A stretch of 64,000 bases of DNA from Limnohabitans kasalickyi. GTDB lineage: Bacteria > Pseudomonadota > Gammaproteobacteria > Burkholderiales > Burkholderiaceae_C. Positions 25,403 to 34,161 of this stretch are shown here, one piece after another. The DNA is taken from positions 62,001 through 126,000 of the forward strand of contig OZ248420.1 of assembly GCA_965234325.1 (NCBI GenBank), in the 5' to 3' direction. Made by a program: the position numbers and the translations under genes. Numbering within the stretch: position 1 is the first letter of the stretch; each line of letters starts with the position of its first letter. The notes under the pieces are model-generated. The model ran no database searches, had not been told where the DNA came from, and saw only the letters and a list, made by a program, of their open reading frames with translations.

Positions 25403-26161
25403 ATGAGCCAAGCCTCTGTGCCCCACGCCTACGAGATCAAAAGTGCCACCCTGCCTTTGGTCGCTTTTTTGCTCAAAACACCCGACACCGCGACGCTGAC
25501 AGCCGATTTAGCGCGCCGCCTGGGGGCAACCCCCGACTTTTTTGACAACGATGCGGTGGTCATTGATTTAAGCGGCCTCGTTGACCCAGACCAAATTCTT
25601 GACTTGCCCGCTGTTTGCGCCTGTCTTCGCACGCACCGCTTGGTGCCTGTGGCCGTACGCGGCGCCAATGCATACCAATTAATTAACGCCAACGCCGCAG
25701 GCTTGTTTGAAGCGCGCGACGTGAACGTGCAAATACCTGCGGCGCAGCGCGTTGAGACCGTGGTGCAAGAGGTGATTCGCGAGGTCGAAGTGGTTCGCGA
25801 TGTGGTGCGAGAAGTGCAAGCGGCCAGTCTGCCCGCGATGGTGATCGATAAACCCCTGCGATCAGGGCAGCATGTGTATGCCAAAGGCCGCGACTTGGTG
25901 GTATTGGCCATGGTTAACCCGGGTGCTGAAATCATGGCGGATGGGCACATCCATGTGTACGCGCCATTGCGCGGTAAAGCGATTGCGGGTGCGCGCGGTA
26001 ACACGCAGGCGCGCATCTTCACATCTTCCTTAGAGGCCGAACTGGTGTCGATCGCAGGCACTTACAGAACCAGCGGCGACTCACCGCTGCCCAAAGAACT
26101 GACAGGCAAACCCACGCAGATCAGCCTGCAAGATGACAAACTCATCATGCAAGCACTGTAA
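25403..26161 (+). CDS. minC: Septum site-determining protein MinC
   Basis: Inhibitor of FtsZ polymerisation that confines division to mid-cell. 252 residues: N-terminal MinC domain (about 10-105, EIKSATLPLVAFLLKTPD), a linker, then the C-terminal beta-helix domain (about 145-250) with PLRSGQHVYAKGRDLVVLAM and GAEIMADGHIHVYAPLRG. The ATG at 25403 begins MSQASVPHAYEIKS; upstream in-frame codons lack homology. First gene of minC-minD-minE. It is divergent from the TonB receptor gene across a 72-base gap. Confidence 0.97.
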   Translation: MSQASVPHAYEIKSATLPLVAFLLKTPDTATLTADLARRLGATPDFFDNDAVVIDLSGLVDPDQILDLPAVCACLRTHRLVPVAVRGANAYQLINANAAGLFEARDVNVQIPAAQRVETVVQEVIREVEVVRDVVREVQAASLPAMVIDKPLRSGQHVYAKGRDLVVLAMVNPGAEIMADGHIHVYAPLRGKAIAGARGNTQARIFTSSLEAELVSIAGTYRTSGDSPLPKELTGKPTQISLQDDKLIMQAL

Positions 26162-26200
26162 AATTGAAAAATTGATATTTCGAACAAATTAGGGCTTTTC

Positions 26201-27016
26201 ATGGCAAAAATCGTTGTGGTGACCTCTGGCAAAGGCGGCGTGGGCAAAACCACGACCAGTGCCAGTTTTTCCTCTGGCCTCGCATTACGAGGCTTTAAAA
26301 CAGTGGTCATCGACTTTGACGTGGGTCTGCGAAACCTCGACTTGATCATGGGTTGTGAGCGTCGCGTGGTGTATGACTTCATCAACGTCATCAACGGCGA
26401 AGCCACGCTCAACCAAGCATTGATCAAAGACAAGCAGTGCGACAACTTGTTTGTGCTGGCTGCCTCTCAAACACGTGACAAAGACGCCCTCACCAAAGAA
26501 GGCGTCGAGACCGTGCTCAAAGAGCTGGCGGGCATGGGCTTTGACTACATCGTGTGTGATTCACCTGCGGGCATTGAAATTGGTGCCATGATGGCCATGC
26601 ACTTCGCAGATGAGGCCTTGGTGGTCACCAATCCCGAAGTGTCTTCCGTGCGCGACTCAGACCGCATCTTGGGCATGCTCAGCAGCAAGACACAACGCGC
26701 CATTGACGGCGGTGAGCCCATCAAAGAACACCTCTTGATCACCCGCTACAACCCCAGCCGCGTGGAAGAAGGCCACATGCTGTCGTTGGAAGACATCCAA
26801 GACATTTTGCGCATTCCATTGATCGGTGTGATTCCTGAATCAGAAACCGTGCTGACCGCCTCAAACCAAGGTTTGCCCGCCGTGCATTTGGCCAATACCG
26901 ATGTGTCGGAAGCCTACAAAGACGTGATCACCCGTTTCTTAGGCGAACAAGTGCCCATGCGTTTCACTGAACACGTCAAGCCAAGTCTGCTGAAACGTCT
27001 TTTCGGCGGGAAATAA
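26201..27016 (+). CDS. minD: Septum site-determining ATPase MinD
   Basis: Membrane-associated ATPase that recruits MinC and oscillates pole to pole with MinE. The 271-residue protein has the deviant Walker A KGGVGKTTTSA near residue 11, the switch segments DFDVGLRNLDLIMG and DSPAGIE, and a C-terminal amphipathic membrane helix (PSLLKRLFGGK). Located 39 bases after minC and 3 bases before minE. Confidence 0.98.
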   Translation: MAKIVVVTSGKGGVGKTTTSASFSSGLALRGFKTVVIDFDVGLRNLDLIMGCERRVVYDFINVINGEATLNQALIKDKQCDNLFVLAASQTRDKDALTKEGVETVLKELAGMGFDYIVCDSPAGIEIGAMMAMHFADEALVVTNPEVSSVRDSDRILGMLSSKTQRAIDGGEPIKEHLLITRYNPSRVEEGHMLSLEDIQDILRIPLIGVIPESETVLTASNQGLPAVHLANTDVSEAYKDVITRFLGEQVPMRFTEHVKPSLLKRLFGGK

Positions 27017-27019
27017 GCC

Positions 27020-27277
27020 ATGTCACTTTTGTCTTTTTTACTCGGCGAGAAGAAAAAAACAGCGAGCGTTGCCAAAGAACGTTTGCAGTTCATCCTGACC
27101 CACGAGCGCACAGGTCTCAATCCGCAACCTGACTACTTGCCAGCCTTACAACGCGATTTGGTGGCGGTGTTGTCCAAATACGTGAACATCAATCCCAATG
27201 ACATCAAGGTCAACTTGGAGCGTCACGGCAACCTTGAGGTGCTCGAAGTGAAGATTGAGCTGCCGGATGCGGCTTGA
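27020..27277 (+). CDS. minE: Cell division topological specificity factor MinE
   Basis: Stimulates the MinD ATPase and restricts MinCD to the poles. 85 residues: N-terminal membrane-targeting and anti-MinCD segment (MSLLSFLLGEKKKTASVAKE, then RLQFILTHER) and a C-terminal dimerisation domain (YLPALQRDLVAVLSKYVNIN). Last gene of the min operon, followed by a bidirectional terminator. Confidence 0.98.
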   Translation: MSLLSFLLGEKKKTASVAKERLQFILTHERTGLNPQPDYLPALQRDLVAVLSKYVNINPNDIKVNLERHGNLEVLEVKIELPDAA

Positions 27278-27328
27278 AGCTGCTTAGTACAACCTGATCA
27301 CCTTAGGCGCAGCTTTCTGAGCGCCCAC

Positions 27329-27359
27329 AAAAAAGCGACCTGAAAAGGTCGCTTTTTTT
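27329..27359. terminator. Bidirectional terminator after minE
   Basis: AAAAAAGCGACC/GGTCGCTTTTTT stem with a short TGAAAA loop, between convergent minE and the small basic-protein gene at 27385-27555. Confidence 0.92.
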
Positions 27360-27384
27360 ATGGGTCTTCGCAGACTCGGACGAA

Positions 27385-27555
27385 TTAACCGCCTTTAGAA
27401 GAACGCTTGCCTGGGTTCTTTTTGCTACGCGTTGCAACACCACGCTCCAAGCTGATGCGCTGACCTTTGCCCATTGTTGGCAACGAGGTGCCAGGCAAAG
27501 CGATAGGCTTAGGTGAACGCTTGCGATCCGCTTCGGTGACGATTTTGTTTCCCAT
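27385..27555 (-). CDS. Small basic protein of 56 residues, function unknown
   Basis: I do not recognise this protein. It begins MGNKIVTEADRKRSPKPIAL and ends KRSSKGG, with about 15 Lys/Arg and no hydrophobic segment, so it is likely disordered and may bind nucleic acid or the ribosome. Support for it being real: ATG 27555 is preceded by GGAAATCTC, it ends 25 bases before a strong terminator whose minus-strand side fits it, and it fills an otherwise empty gap between minE and the gene at 27653. The open frame continues upstream to 27720, but the part before the ATG overlaps the divergent gene and has no ribosome-binding site. The length is too short for most gene finders to score well. Confidence 0.65.
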   Translation of the reverse strand: MGNKIVTEADRKRSPKPIALPGTSLPTMGKGQRISLERGVATRSKKNPGKRSSKGG

Positions 27556-27652
27556 GAGATTTCCAAATAAAAAGTTAAAGCCCCTAATTAGGCCACATGT
27601 GCCTGCTATTTTAGCCCGAGCCGACTCATAATGACTTTGAATCGAGACCTTT

Positions 27653-28258
27653 ATGAACCCAAAAATCGCAGAATTGTTAGATCGCATCGGACAAATGGAG
27701 TCCGAAATCGAGCAAGTCATGAAAACGCGACGTGCCGAATTGCAAGCGGATTTCGAAGAGAAACGAATTCAGTTCGAAGCAGAGATCTTGGCCCAACACA
27801 AGCGCTTTAAAACGGGTTTGCTGCACTACATGCTGAGTGCCAACTGGCTCAGTGTGTTGACAGCACCCGTGATTTACAGCCTGATTTTTCCCATGCTATT
27901 GCTGGACATCGCCGTCACGATTTATCAACACATTTGCTTTCGCGCCTATGGCATCACACGCGTGGTGCGCAGTGATTATTTTGTGTATGACCGCACCCAC
28001 CTTGCCTATTTGAATTTGATTGAAAAAATCAACTGCGCCTATTGTTCTTATGGCAACGGCTTGATGTCGTACGCTCGCGAAGTGGTGGCCCGTACCGAGC
28101 AATACTGGTGCCCCATCAAACACGCACGCAAGCTGTTGGTGGCTCACCCCTACTACACCGGCTTTGTCGATTACGGGGATGCTGAAGGCTACCAACGTGA
28201 ACTCGAAAATCTGCGAGCCAAACTTGCAGCCATGGGCCCAAGGGATTCGCACAAGTGA
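27653..28258 (+). CDS. Conserved membrane protein with coiled coil and CxxC motif, function unknown
   Basis: A 201-residue protein. The N-terminal 45 residues are charged and heptad-like (MESEIEQVMKTRRAELQADF and following), suggesting a coiled coil. Next come hydrophobic segments at about 60-95 (SVLTAPVIYSLIFPMLLLDI). The C-terminal half holds CAYCSYGNGL and EQYWCPIKHA, a possible three-Cys/His metal site. I recall similar proteins in other Proteobacteria and Bacteroidetes, but no function. It overlaps or abuts the slyX gene, so the two are co-transcribed. The ATG is the first in the frame after the divergent small gene. Confidence 0.8.
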   Translation: MNPKIAELLDRIGQMESEIEQVMKTRRAELQADFEEKRIQFEAEILAQHKRFKTGLLHYMLSANWLSVLTAPVIYSLIFPMLLLDIAVTIYQHICFRAYGITRVVRSDYFVYDRTHLAYLNLIEKINCAYCSYGNGLMSYAREVVARTEQYWCPIKHARKLLVAHPYYTGFVDYGDAEGYQRELENLRAKLAAMGPRDSHK

Positions 28259-28278
28259 CGAGAAGAAGCGCGGGTTTG

Positions 28279-28512
28279 ATGTCCAATACAGCCATGGAAA
28301 CACACACAGCCATTGACCAGCGCTTGATGGACCTTGAAATCAAGGCCAGTTTCACTGAAGACTTGGTGGAACAATTGAACCAAACCATTTTTCGCCAACA
28401 AGAACAAATTGATGCCTTGCTTCGCGAGGTGAGCCAATTGCGCTTGCAAACCCCCGACGGTGGTAGCGGTTCATTTCGTAGTTTGCGCGACGAATTGCCA
28501 CCCCATTACTGA
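28279..28512 (+). CDS. slyX: SlyX-family protein
   Basis: A small coiled-coil protein of unknown role, 77 residues. The central helix MDLEIKASFTEDLVEQLNQT, followed by IFRQQEQIDALLREVSQL, and the terminal ELPPHY are hallmarks of SlyX. I used the ATG at 28279; a GTG at 28255 overlapping the upstream stop would add 8 residues. It follows the CxxC membrane-protein gene and is 27 bases before the HCCA-isomerase-like gene, so the three probably form an operon. Confidence 0.9.
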   Translation: MSNTAMETHTAIDQRLMDLEIKASFTEDLVEQLNQTIFRQQEQIDALLREVSQLRLQTPDGGSGSFRSLRDELPPHY

Positions 28513-28539
28513 TCATTTCTTTTGAACCTTCCCTGATCT

Positions 28540-29139
28540 ATGCAACACACCATCGATTACTACTTCGCCGCACAAAGCCCTTGGGCCTATTTGGGTCATC
28601 AACGCATCTGGAATTTAGCAACCCAAGCCGGTGCCACGCTGCACGTGATGCCCGTGGACTTCGGCCAAGTTTTTGCCGTTTCTGGCGGACTGCCCTTGGG
28701 TAAACGTGCACCACAGCGCCAACAATACCGGCTGCTGGAGTTGGCGCGGTTCAGCCAAGCACTGAACATGCCCCTGAATGTCGAACCTCAATTTTTCCCG
28801 GTGGCAGGCGACGATGCTTCACGCGTCATCATTGCGGTGAATCAGCAGCACGGTACGCAAGCAGCCATGGCTTACACAAGTGCCGTGTTTCACGCCGTTT
28901 GGGTGCAACAACGCAACATCGCCGATGCACAAGTACTCACGGAGTTGCTGCACGAGTGTGGCCTCGAGGCCCGCTGCATGGCCAACGCACAAACCCCTGA
29001 AGTTCAGGCCACATACTCGCACAACACGCAGCGAGCGATTGATGCACATCTCTTTGGCGCCCCCAGCTATGTGGTCGATGGCGAGATGTTCTGGGGTCAA
29101 GACCGCTTAGATTTTGTGGCCCGTAAACTGGGGGTTTAA
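28540..29139 (+). CDS. 2-hydroxychromene-2-carboxylate isomerase / kappa-class GST-like protein
   Basis: Thioredoxin-fold DsbA-like protein of 199 residues. The N-terminal motif AAQSPWAYLGHQ carries Ser13, which in HCCA isomerase and kappa GSTs replaces the thioredoxin Cys and activates glutathione. The C-terminal part FGAPSYVVDGEMFWGQDRLD is the classic HCCA-isomerase signature (cis-Pro loop). In naphthalene degradation HCCA isomerase converts the chromene to the benzylidenepyruvate, but no such pathway is here, so a general glutathione-dependent isomerase or detoxification role is more likely. Downstream of slyX. Confidence 0.9.
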   Translation: MQHTIDYYFAAQSPWAYLGHQRIWNLATQAGATLHVMPVDFGQVFAVSGGLPLGKRAPQRQQYRLLELARFSQALNMPLNVEPQFFPVAGDDASRVIIAVNQQHGTQAAMAYTSAVFHAVWVQQRNIADAQVLTELLHECGLEARCMANAQTPEVQATYSHNTQRAIDAHLFGAPSYVVDGEMFWGQDRLDFVARKLGV

Positions 29140-29149
29140 CGGTTAACCA

Positions 29150-29207
29150 AAAAAAAGACGTTCAAACCAATGCCGTACACATGTGTGTCGTGCATTGGCT
29201 GAACGTC
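29150..29207 (-). terminator. Long terminator hairpin after the DEAD-box helicase gene
   Basis: GACGTTCA/TGAACGTC, CCAATGC/GCATTGG and ACAC/GTGT stack into a long interrupted stem, followed on the minus strand by eight T. It is 21 bases beyond the helicase stop. Confidence 0.82.
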
Positions 29208-29227
29208 TGGTTCAGCCGAGCTGAAAA

Positions 29228-31141
29228 TTAACGCGGTGTGCGAGGCTTAGGTGCACGCTTCTTGGCGTCAAAGCTACCAAACGACTTGCCAGCTGGACGT
29301 GGCGCCTTGTCAAAAGGCGTACGGCCTGCCTCAAACGGGGCGCGAGGGCCACGAGCGGGTGCACGGTCTTCAAAACTACGGGGGCCCGATGGCTGACCAA
29401 AGTTTTGGCCGCCACCGAAATTGCCACGTGGAGCGCCTTCGCCAAAGTTGCCGCGAGGGCCGCCTTGACGGGCGTCAAAGTTGTTTTGACGTGGCTCGAA
29501 TGACTGAGGTTTGCGATCGTCGAAACGTGGCTCAGAACGGCCCTCGAAGCGTCCTTCCGAACGGCCTTCGAAGCGTCCTTGACCTTCAAAACGACCACCG
29601 CCGCCGCCAAATTTGCCGCCGCCACCGAAGCTGTTGCCACGACCGCCGCCACCGCCACCAAATTTGCCACCGCCGCCTTTGCGGTCGAAATCACGACCAC
29701 CGCGTTGTTCAACACGTTGGGTAGGCTCCATGCCTGGAATCACTTCAGCCGTGAACTGCTGGCGTGTGTAGGCTTCGATGTCATAAATTTTGCGCTTGTC
29801 GCGGAACTCGGCCAAAGTCACAGCCAAACCATCACGGCCCGCACGACCAGTACGGCCAATGCGGTGGGTGTAGTCCTCAGACTTCATAGGCAAACCGAAG
29901 TTGAACACGTGTGTGATGGTGGGCACGTCAATGCCGCGAGCCGCGACGTCGGTGGCCACCAAGAATTGCACTTGACCTTGGCGCAAAGCCATCAAACGAC
30001 GGTTACGCAAGCCTTGGCTCAACGCACCGTGCAAAGCGACAGCCGAGAAGCCCTCTTGTTGCAAGTCATTGGCCAAGCCGTCACACTCGATTTGGGTGCT
30101 GGCGAAGATGATGGCTTGGTTGATCGTGGTGTCACGCAACAGGTGGTCCAACAAACGGCGCTTGTGTTGTGCGTTGTCCGCCCAATGCAAGATTTGACGA
30201 ATGTTGCTGTGCTTCTCTTGGGGCGAGTCGATTTGCACGCGTTGGGGTTGACGCATAACGCGTGTAGCCAACTGCTGAATACGCGGCGCAAACGTGGCGC
30301 TGAACATCATGGTTTGCTTGCGGTCAATGGTGAGCTGATTGATTTCAGCCAAGTCGTCCGAGAAACCGAGGTCCAACATGCGGTCGGCTTCGTCCACCAC
30401 CAAGAACTGAACTTGGTCCAGTTTGATTTGCATGGAGCGTTGCAAGTCCAACAAGCGGCCAGGTGTGGCAACCACCAAATCGGCGTTTTGCAGTTTGGCA
30501 ATTTGCAACTGGTAAGGCATGCCGCCCACCACGTTGGCAACGCGAAGACCGCGGCAATGTTGCACCAAGTCGATGGCGTCGTGAGCCACCTGTTGGGCCA
30601 ATTCGCGGGTTGGGCAAACGATCAAAGCGCCAGGTGTTGGGGCTTTGAAGTTGCGTGTATTAGTCGGATCTTTGCGCTTGGGGCGCTTAGGCGCTGGCTC
30701 GCCTTTGGCTTCGGCATCAGCGACAGCGGCTTCAAACTCGGCGCGCTCTTTGGCTTCAGCTTCTGCTTGTTGCTTCAACAAGGTGTGCAACACAGGCAAC
30801 AAGAATGCAGCCGTTTTACCGCTACCTGTTTGGCTAGACACCATCAAGTCGATGAAACCAGCTTTGGCATCAGCATTGTCGTTTGGCAAAGCCAAAGGAA
30901 TGGTTTTTTGCTGAACGGTGGTGGGTTGGGTGTAACCCAAGTCTTTCACCGCTTGCACCAACTGAGGCGCCAAACCTAGCAAGACGAAACCGTTAGGAGC
31001 TTCGGGTTGCTCAACAACTGCTTCGGCGTCAGCGTGAACCGCTTCTGTAGAAATAGTTTCAGAAGAGATGGCTTCTGGAGCGGAAATAGAAATAGTTTCG
31101 GCAGGCGCAAATTCGCCTGTCACATTTAAAGTGTCAGTCAT
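29228..31141 (-). CDS. DEAD-box ATP-dependent RNA helicase (RhlE-like) with Gly/Arg-rich tail
   Basis: RNA unwinding enzyme for ribosome assembly or mRNA decay, 637 residues. After an acidic N-terminus (about 1-50) come the Q-motif region (GYTQPTTVQQKTIPLAL), SSQTGSGKTAAFLLP, PTRELAQQV, TPGRLLDL, VVDEADRMLDLGF (DEAD), FSATF, ATDVAARGIDVP and HRIGRTGRAG. A charged insertion (AEAKERAEFEAAVADAEAKG) interrupts domain 1. From about residue 470 a long Gly/Arg/Phe-rich tail contains RFEGRSEGRFEGRSEPRF repeats, expected to bind RNA and perhaps phase-separate. ATG 31141 is chosen (MTDTLNVTGEF, with GAGAAAAAA upstream). The 235-base stretch to orn is its leader and promoter region. Confidence 0.95.
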   Translation of the reverse strand: MTDTLNVTGEFAPAETISISAPEAISSETISTEAVHADAEAVVEQPEAPNGFVLLGLAPQLVQAVKDLGYTQPTTVQQKTIPLALPNDNADAKAGFIDLMVSSQTGSGKTAAFLLPVLHTLLKQQAEAEAKERAEFEAAVADAEAKGEPAPKRPKRKDPTNTRNFKAPTPGALIVCPTRELAQQVAHDAIDLVQHCRGLRVANVVGGMPYQLQIAKLQNADLVVATPGRLLDLQRSMQIKLDQVQFLVVDEADRMLDLGFSDDLAEINQLTIDRKQTMMFSATFAPRIQQLATRVMRQPQRVQIDSPQEKHSNIRQILHWADNAQHKRRLLDHLLRDTTINQAIIFASTQIECDGLANDLQQEGFSAVALHGALSQGLRNRRLMALRQGQVQFLVATDVAARGIDVPTITHVFNFGLPMKSEDYTHRIGRTGRAGRDGLAVTLAEFRDKRKIYDIEAYTRQQFTAEVIPGMEPTQRVEQRGGRDFDRKGGGGKFGGGGGGRGNSFGGGGKFGGGGGRFEGQGRFEGRSEGRFEGRSEPRFDDRKPQSFEPRQNNFDARQGGPRGNFGEGAPRGNFGGGQNFGQPSGPRSFEDRAPARGPRAPFEAGRTPFDKAPRPAGKSFGSFDAKKRAPKPRTPR

Positions 31142-31376
31142 GATTTTTTCTCGCACGTGAGCGCCGCAGGTTGTGCGGCTGCTCCGTTCTAGGTTAAAAA
31201 ACATCAACCATCAAACGGAACCTGCTCTGACCCGTCTAGGGGTTTTTCAGTGCTTGGGACTCATTTGGCGAGCCCGATGAATGAAGGTAGATGTACAAAT
31301 TCACTACTTTGTGTAGCGAAGCCTTCGATTATGGCACAAATTCGGGTTTCTACCTAATCACTATAAAACTTGAAGG

Positions 31377-31961
31377 TTAATCAAGCTTCAAGAAATTTTC
31401 GCGGTAGTAAAGCATCTCATCAATGGACTCATGAACATCGGCCAACGCCGTGTGTTTTTGCGCCTTCTTGAAGGCTTTTTGCACCTCAGGCTTCCAGCGG
31501 CGAGCCAGTTCTTTCAGCGTGCTCACGTCCACATTGCGGTAGTGAAACCATCCCTCTAACTTAGGCATGTATTTGTTCAAAAAACGACGGTCTTGCCCAA
31601 TGGTGTTGCCACACATGGGGGACACGCCCTTAGATACGTATGGCTTTAAGAAAGCAATCAGCTGTTCTTGCGCCTGCTCTTCGGTGATGGTGGAGGCTTT
31701 GACTTTGTCAATCAAACCACTTTTGCCATGGGTGCCTTTGTTCCAAGCGTCCATTTTATTGAGCAGCTCATCGCTTTGGTGAATGACAAACACCGGCCCT
31801 TCAATGCGGGTGACTAAATTTGGACACGTCACGATCACAGCAATCTCGAGCAAACGCTCGCGCTCTGGCTCAAGGCCCGACATTTCACAATCAAGCCACA
31901 CCAAATTCATATCGGACTTGGCAAGTTTGGGGACAACAGGAAGGTTCGTAGTTTCAGACAT
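31377..31961 (-). CDS. orn: Oligoribonuclease
   Basis: 3'-5' exoribonuclease that degrades 2-5-mers, including pGpG from c-di-GMP turnover. The 194-residue protein has DEDDh ligands: Asp and Glu in VWLDCEMSGLEPERE, an Asp in IGQDRRFL, and His/Asp in HTALADVHESIDEM. A 17-residue N-terminal extension (MSETTNLPVVPKLAKSD) precedes the usual start MNLVWLDCEM, so an alternative start lies at the second Met. It is divergent from the M48 protease gene and is followed by the helicase gene after 235 bases. Confidence 0.96.
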   Translation of the reverse strand: MSETTNLPVVPKLAKSDMNLVWLDCEMSGLEPERERLLEIAVIVTCPNLVTRIEGPVFVIHQSDELLNKMDAWNKGTHGKSGLIDKVKASTITEEQAQEQLIAFLKPYVSKGVSPMCGNTIGQDRRFLNKYMPKLEGWFHYRNVDVSTLKELARRWKPEVQKAFKKAQKHTALADVHESIDEMLYYRENFLKLD

Positions 31962-32012
31962 GCGCAGGATTGTCGCCCATCACTCACAGCGCTTCATCTA
32001 AACTCAGCCCCC

Positions 32013-33272
32013 ATGATGAACCCCTCTTTTGCGATGACCCTCTCGCTGGCTCTGTTGCTGGTTGCCAACTTGCTCACCAAACTCTGGCTCAGCGGCCGTC
32101 AAGTGCGTCATGTGGCACAGCACCGCGCCCAAGTACCCGCAGCTTTCGCACACACCATCAGCTTGGAAGCCCACCAAAAAGCGGCCGACTACACCCTCGC
32201 CAAATCCCGCGTTGCCATGCTGGATATGGCTTTGGATGCCGCCATGCTGTTGGGCTGGACGCTTTTGGGCGGACTTGATTTACTGAACCAAGTGACCCTG
32301 AATGTCATGGGCACTGGCTTGGCGCAACAAGTCACTTTGGTCGTTGGTTTTGCACTCATCGGCGGACTGATTGGTTTGCCTTTGTCTCTGTACCAAACAT
32401 TTGGTGTTGAACAGCGGTTTGGTTTCAACCACACCACGGTGCGCTTGTGGCTCAGTGACATGCTCAAGGGCTTGTTGGTAGGCGCAGTGCTTGGCCTGCC
32501 TATCTTGTGGCTGGTCTTGTGGTTGATGGACACGGGTGGCTCGCTTTGGTGGCTGTACACCTGGGCTGCGTTGGTGGCTTACCAGCTCTTGGTGATGTGG
32601 ATTGCACCGAACTTCATCATGCCGCTTTTCAACAAATTCACACCGCTCGAAGACGACACCTTGAAATCGCGCGTGATCGCGTTGATGGACCGTGCTGGCT
32701 TCAAAGCCAAAGGCTTTTTCGTCATGGACGGCAGCCGCCGTTCAGCGCACTCCAATGCATTCTTCACCGGTTTTGGGGCCTCCAAGCGCGTGGTTTTCTT
32801 TGACACCTTGCTGGCCAAACTCAATGGCGACGAAATGGAAGCGGTGCTGGCACATGAACTGGGTCACTTCAAACACCGACACATTTTGAAAATGATGGCC
32901 ACGAGTTTTGCCATGAGCTTGGCTGGCTTGGCATTGCTGGGCTGGCTTTCCCAACAAATTTGGTTTTACACCGGCTTGAGCGTCACACCGAATTTGACGG
33001 GCGGTAACAGTGCTCTGGCCTTGCTGCTGTTCATGCTGACGCTGCCCCTGCTGACCTTCTTCATCTCACCGTTGTCGGCGCGACGATCACGTCAATTTGA
33101 GTTTGAGGCAGATGCCTACGCAGTCGCAAACAGCCAAGCCAGCGCTTTGAGCAGCGCCCTTCTCAAGTTGTACCAAGACAATGCCGCAACGCTCACGCCA
33201 GACCCTTGGTTTGTCGCGTTTTACTACTCGCACCCACCTGCTGCGCAGCGCTTGGCGCGGTTCAACGCATGA
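32013..33272 (+). CDS. M48-family membrane metalloprotease (Ste24/CAAX-protease-like)
   Basis: Zinc metalloprotease of 419 residues embedded in the inner membrane. The N-terminal Peptidase_M48_N region (about 1-205) has several helices and SLYQTFGVEQRFGFNHTTVR, characteristic of Ste24 relatives. The catalytic motif is HELGH at 281-285, and the third zinc ligand is a Glu in FEFEADAYA near residue 363. A final segment with YYSHPPAAQRLA is also typical. Bacterial members are thought to handle membrane-protein quality control; a prenylated substrate is not expected. Its stop overlaps the rsgA start (ATGA at 33269-33272), so the two are translationally coupled. orn, M48 and rsgA cluster in many betaproteobacteria. 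Confidence 0.93.
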   Translation: MMNPSFAMTLSLALLLVANLLTKLWLSGRQVRHVAQHRAQVPAAFAHTISLEAHQKAADYTLAKSRVAMLDMALDAAMLLGWTLLGGLDLLNQVTLNVMGTGLAQQVTLVVGFALIGGLIGLPLSLYQTFGVEQRFGFNHTTVRLWLSDMLKGLLVGAVLGLPILWLVLWLMDTGGSLWWLYTWAALVAYQLLVMWIAPNFIMPLFNKFTPLEDDTLKSRVIALMDRAGFKAKGFFVMDGSRRSAHSNAFFTGFGASKRVVFFDTLLAKLNGDEMEAVLAHELGHFKHRHILKMMATSFAMSLAGLALLGWLSQQIWFYTGLSVTPNLTGGNSALALLLFMLTLPLLTFFISPLSARRSRQFEFEADAYAVANSQASALSSALLKLYQDNAATLTPDPWFVAFYYSHPPAAQRLARFNA

Positions 33273-34156
33273 AACAAACCGGTTTGGTGGTGGCGAGTCA
33301 CGGCCGTCACTGTGTGGTGGAAACACCCGACGGCGAGCGACGCATTTGCCACCCACGTGGCAAAAAAAGTCAGGTGGTGGTGGGCGATCGTGTGCAATGG
33401 CTGGCCAGTACCGACGAAGGCACGATTGAAAAAGTCGAGCCACGCAGCAACTTGTTCTACCGACAAGACGAAATTCGCACCAAGTCGTTTGCCGCCAACC
33501 TCGATCAAATTTTGATCTTGATTGCTGCGGAGCCCGAGTTTTCTGAAATGCAACTCACCCGCGCCTTGATCGCGGCAGAAGCGGAACACATCACGCCCTT
33601 GATCGCGCTCAACAAACGTGACCTAAAAATCCCTTTTGATCGCGCCTTGGCAAGGTTAGAACCTTATGCGCGCATGGGCTACACCGTGCTTTCTCTGGGC
33701 CTCAGAAACGGAGACTTGGGCGATTTATCTGAACGGTTAGATCACAAAACCACTTTGGTCCTCGGCCCCTCAGGCACCGGCAAAAGCACCTTGATCAACC
33801 AACTTATTCCCGATGCCAATGTGGCAACGGGTGAAATCTCGCATGCCCTAAATTCTGGCCGACACACCACGACCTCCACCACTTGGCATTGGGTCGATGC
33901 AGAGCGGACGACGGGTTTGATTGACTCACCGGGGTTTCAAGAATTTGGCATGCATCACATTGATGCCATGCAGCTGGCTGCTTACATGCCGGACTTCAAA
34001 CCGCATGTGGCGCATTGCAAGTTTTACAACTGTTCGCATTTGCACGAGCCGGGTTGTGGCGTCCAAGCCGCTGTGACGGCAGGCGAAATCACAGCGTCGC
34101 GTTACAAACTCTATGGTTTGCTGTTTGCCGAATTGACGCAGCCTGCCCACTACTGA
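33269..34156 (+). CDS. rsgA: Ribosome small-subunit biogenesis GTPase RsgA
   Basis: Circularly permuted GTPase that checks 30S maturation. The 295-residue protein has an N-terminal OB fold (about 1-60), the G4 motif NKRD at 115-118, the P-loop GPSGTGKST at 166-174, G3 DSPGF at 219-223, and a C-terminal zinc module with Cys250, Cys255, His257 and Cys263. The ATG at 33269 overlaps the M48 gene stop; the longer upstream frame is a shadow of the M48 gene. The order G4-G1-G3 confirms the circular permutation. Confidence 0.97.
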   Translation: MKQTGLVVASHGRHCVVETPDGERRICHPRGKKSQVVVGDRVQWLASTDEGTIEKVEPRSNLFYRQDEIRTKSFAANLDQILILIAAEPEFSEMQLTRALIAAEAEHITPLIALNKRDLKIPFDRALARLEPYARMGYTVLSLGLRNGDLGDLSERLDHKTTLVLGPSGTGKSTLINQLIPDANVATGEISHALNSGRHTTTSTTWHWVDAERTTGLIDSPGFQEFGMHHIDAMQLAAYMPDFKPHVAHCKFYNCSHLHEPGCGVQAAVTAGEITASRYKLYGLLFAELTQPAHY

Positions 34157-34161
34157 AGCGG

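Noticed and set aside
29579..30979. Open frame of 466 residues opposite the DEAD-box helicase
   Set aside because: Antisense of a conserved helicase and its repetitive Gly/Arg tail; no motif of its own.
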